A stretch of DNA of 64,000 nucleotides, taken from DATFVA01 sp963815785 (GTDB lineage Bacteria > Bacteroidota > Ignavibacteria > Ignavibacteriales > Ignavibacteriaceae). Positions 62,665 through 64,000 of this stretch are shown piece after piece; the stretch's first letter is position 1; every line of letters begins with the position of its first letter. The position numbers and the translations under genes were made by a program. The stretch spans positions 1,116,001 to 1,180,000 of the forward strand of contig CAWFHZ010000007.1 of NCBI GenBank assembly GCA_963815785.1, written 5' to 3'. The notes below the pieces were generated by a model that did no database searches, was not told where the DNA came from, and saw only the letters and a program-made list of their open reading frames with translations.

Positions 62665-63609
62665 ATGTCAAAACTTAAACCAGGATTAGGAAGAGGGTTG
62701 GAAGCTCTGATTAAACCACAGAATCTTCCATTAAAGAAGGAAGAAGCTCCCGATTATACAAATGTTAAAAAAGATGACGGTAGTGAAAACGATATATTAG
62801 CGAAAATTCCTGTTGATGTGATTAGTCCGAACCCATACCAGCCTAGAATGACATTCGAACCTGAAGCGCTTGAAGAGTTAAAGAAATCAATTTTATCCAA
62901 CGGACTCATTCAGCCAATTACAGTGCGCAGAATGACAGGCGGTCAATATCAATTAGTTTCAGGGGAAAGACGATTAAAAGCCTGTATCGGTATAGGTTAC
63001 CGGGAAATACCCGCATATATTATTCAGGTTGATAAAGAAGAGACAATGCTGGCAATGGCATTGATTGAGAATATTCAGAGGGAAAAGTTAAATCCTTTGG
63101 AAATAGGACTGGCGTATAAAAGATTAATGGAAGAGTGTGCCCTGACCCAGGAAGAAATTGCCGATAAAGTCGGGAAAGACAGATCTACTATTGCAAATTC
63201 AATCAGACTTTTAAAACTGCCGCAGGATATTAAGGATGCACTTATTAAAGAAGACATAACTTCAGGACATGCGCGTGCGTTAATAAATCTCCCCACAGAA
63301 TCGCTTCAACTTGAAATGCTGGGAAAAATAAAAAGCAGTAATTTGTCCGTACGAAAAGTTGAACAGCTTGTGAAAAAATATTTAACCGGTGACAGCCGTT
63401 CAGAAAAGACGAAGAAAACTATCCACCTTATTTCGCATTCGGCAAATCTAAACGAAGTTGAAGACAGGTTAAGAAAACTTTTTGGAACAAAAGTATTGTG
63501 CAGGCAAAAACAGGACGGCTCGGGTGAAATAACTATTGAATTCTATTCTAACGATGAACTCGAAAGGTTGTTTGAATTATTTGAAGTTATCGATAAATCA
63601 TACAGCTAA
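62665..63609 (+). CDS. parB: Chromosome-partitioning protein ParB (Spo0J)
   Basis: The 314-aa CTP-dependent DNA clamp starts with 'LKPGLGRGLEALI' (the ParA-stimulating motif). The nuclease-like ParB domain has 'ISPNPYQPRMTFE' and 'LVSGERRLKACIGIGYREIP' (CTP-binding region), and 'ALIENIQREKLNPLEIGLAY' follows. The HTH ('LTQEEIADKVGKDRSTIANS') recognises parS. The C-terminal dimerisation part is intact. Its last ~10 codons overlap the start of the next gene. Confidence 0.96.
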   Translation: MSKLKPGLGRGLEALIKPQNLPLKKEEAPDYTNVKKDDGSENDILAKIPVDVISPNPYQPRMTFEPEALEELKKSILSNGLIQPITVRRMTGGQYQLVSGERRLKACIGIGYREIPAYIIQVDKEETMLAMALIENIQREKLNPLEIGLAYKRLMEECALTQEEIADKVGKDRSTIANSIRLLKLPQDIKDALIKEDITSGHARALINLPTESLQLEMLGKIKSSNLSVRKVEQLVKKYLTGDSRSEKTKKTIHLISHSANLNEVEDRLRKLFGTKVLCRQKQDGSGEITIEFYSNDELERLFELFEVIDKSYS

Positions 63610-64000
63610 AATTTTTACTCTCCTTATTCTTATTTCATTTGCCGGGTATTCCCAGCAAAAATCTATTAATGAACCTCCTGATCAAACTGATTCCACATTT
63701 GTTATGTCTAAATCACCCTGGGGTGCAGTACTCAGAAGTGCAATTATTCCCGGCTGGGGACAGTTTTATAATGAATCTTATCTTAAAATTCCTGTTATAT
63801 GGGGACTTGGATTCTGGTTTGGATACGAATGGAAACAGAATAACGATTTATATACTTATTATCGCGAAAGATATGTGCAAACCGGGATTGAGTTTGACAG
63901 GCAAAACCGGACTTTTTACCGTGACCAGAGAGATTTATTTACAATTTATATGGTTATAACTTATCTTGCTAATCTCATTGATGCATATGTTGATGCAAAT
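63581..64000 (+). CDS. DUF5683-like membrane protein, 5' part only
   Basis: The frame is open to the window edge and so is incomplete (140 codons seen). Inferred start TTG at 63581 inside parB; no ATG fits until after the signal segment. A signal peptide ('IFTLLILISFAGYSQ') is followed by 'KSPWGAVLRSAIIPGWGQFY', 'KIPVIWGLGFWFGYEWKQNN' and 'RYVQTG', which match the DUF5683 group found next to parB in Bacteroidota and Ignavibacteria. Its function is unknown. Confidence 0.75.
   Translation, partial: MKLSINHTAKIFTLLILISFAGYSQQKSINEPPDQTDSTFVMSKSPWGAVLRSAIIPGWGQFYNESYLKIPVIWGLGFWFGYEWKQNNDLYTYYRERYVQTGIEFDRQNRTFYRDQRDLFTIYMVITYLANLIDAYVDAN

Noticed and set aside
1..64000. CRISPR arrays, insertion sequences, prophage or restriction-modification genes
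   Set aside because: No regularly spaced direct repeats, transposase, integrase, phage structural or methylase-nuclease pairs were seen on either strand.

Overview
The window is AT-rich bacterial DNA, very probably from the Ignavibacteria/Ignavibacteriota branch of the FCB (Bacteroidota-Chlorobiota) group. Evidence: two secreted proteins end in a type IX secretion (T9SS) sorting domain with the 'NYPNPFNP' signature; there is a PorV/PorQ-family barrel, two TonB-dependent receptors with carboxypeptidase-regulatory-like N-terminal domains, a GWxTD-family protein, an atpDC pair apart from other ATP synthase genes, an 11-gene nuo cluster, and a folP-cdaA pair. The family assignments come from reading motifs by eye; no database search was run.

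Layout. 75-8842 (+): five tightly coupled genes for exported or outer-membrane proteins (lipoprotein, TonB receptor, PorV-like barrel, NHL lipoprotein, phospholipase-D-like T9SS cargo). 8981-10813 (+): atpD-atpC. 10884-14532 (-): LON-domain protein, superoxide dismutase, then an iron-sulfur group (iscR, iscS, a 102-aa unknown, an A-type carrier) with an IscR-like operator before iscR. 14604-25098 (-): nuoABCDHIJKLMN, without nuoEFG. 25510-36403 (+): an unknown protein, manC, an RpiB-like protein with an altered active site, pyrK-pyrD, folC, rho, a GWxTD protein, pdxA, a methyltransferase and ftsE. 36384-39616 (-): adk, tadA, a radical SAM/SPASM protein and a small secreted protein. 40213-44000 (+): a very large T9SS cargo protein. 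44346-45026 (+): a Crp/Fnr regulator. 45113-45929: tRNA-Arg(ACG), an apparent relic of its 3' half, and two 42-codon membrane-protein genes with strong ribosome binding sites. 46070-49534 (+): dapA-dapB-dapH-lysC (acetylase route to diaminopimelate). 49641-53250 (+): TonB receptor and an M20 amidohydrolase. 53240-56498 (-): RqcH-like NFACT protein and a POT peptide transporter. 56718-64000 (+): PASTA protein, rpe, folP, cdaA, glycosyltransferase, CHAD protein, metal-dependent hydrolase, parA-parB and the start of a DUF5683-like gene cut by the window edge.

The most striking property is that seven genes, several of them normally essential (atpC, iscS, pdxA, dapA, dapH), are each interrupted by a single-base frameshift, with the rest of the conserved protein readable in the neighbouring frame. 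Uncorrected indels in the assembly are the simplest explanation, but raw reads are needed to decide. Other items worth following are the five-gene exported cluster, the IscR-type operator, the RpiB-like protein with Asp in place of the catalytic Cys, the tRNA relic and the two small membrane proteins. I found no CRISPR array, insertion sequence, prophage, rRNA or obvious defence system.
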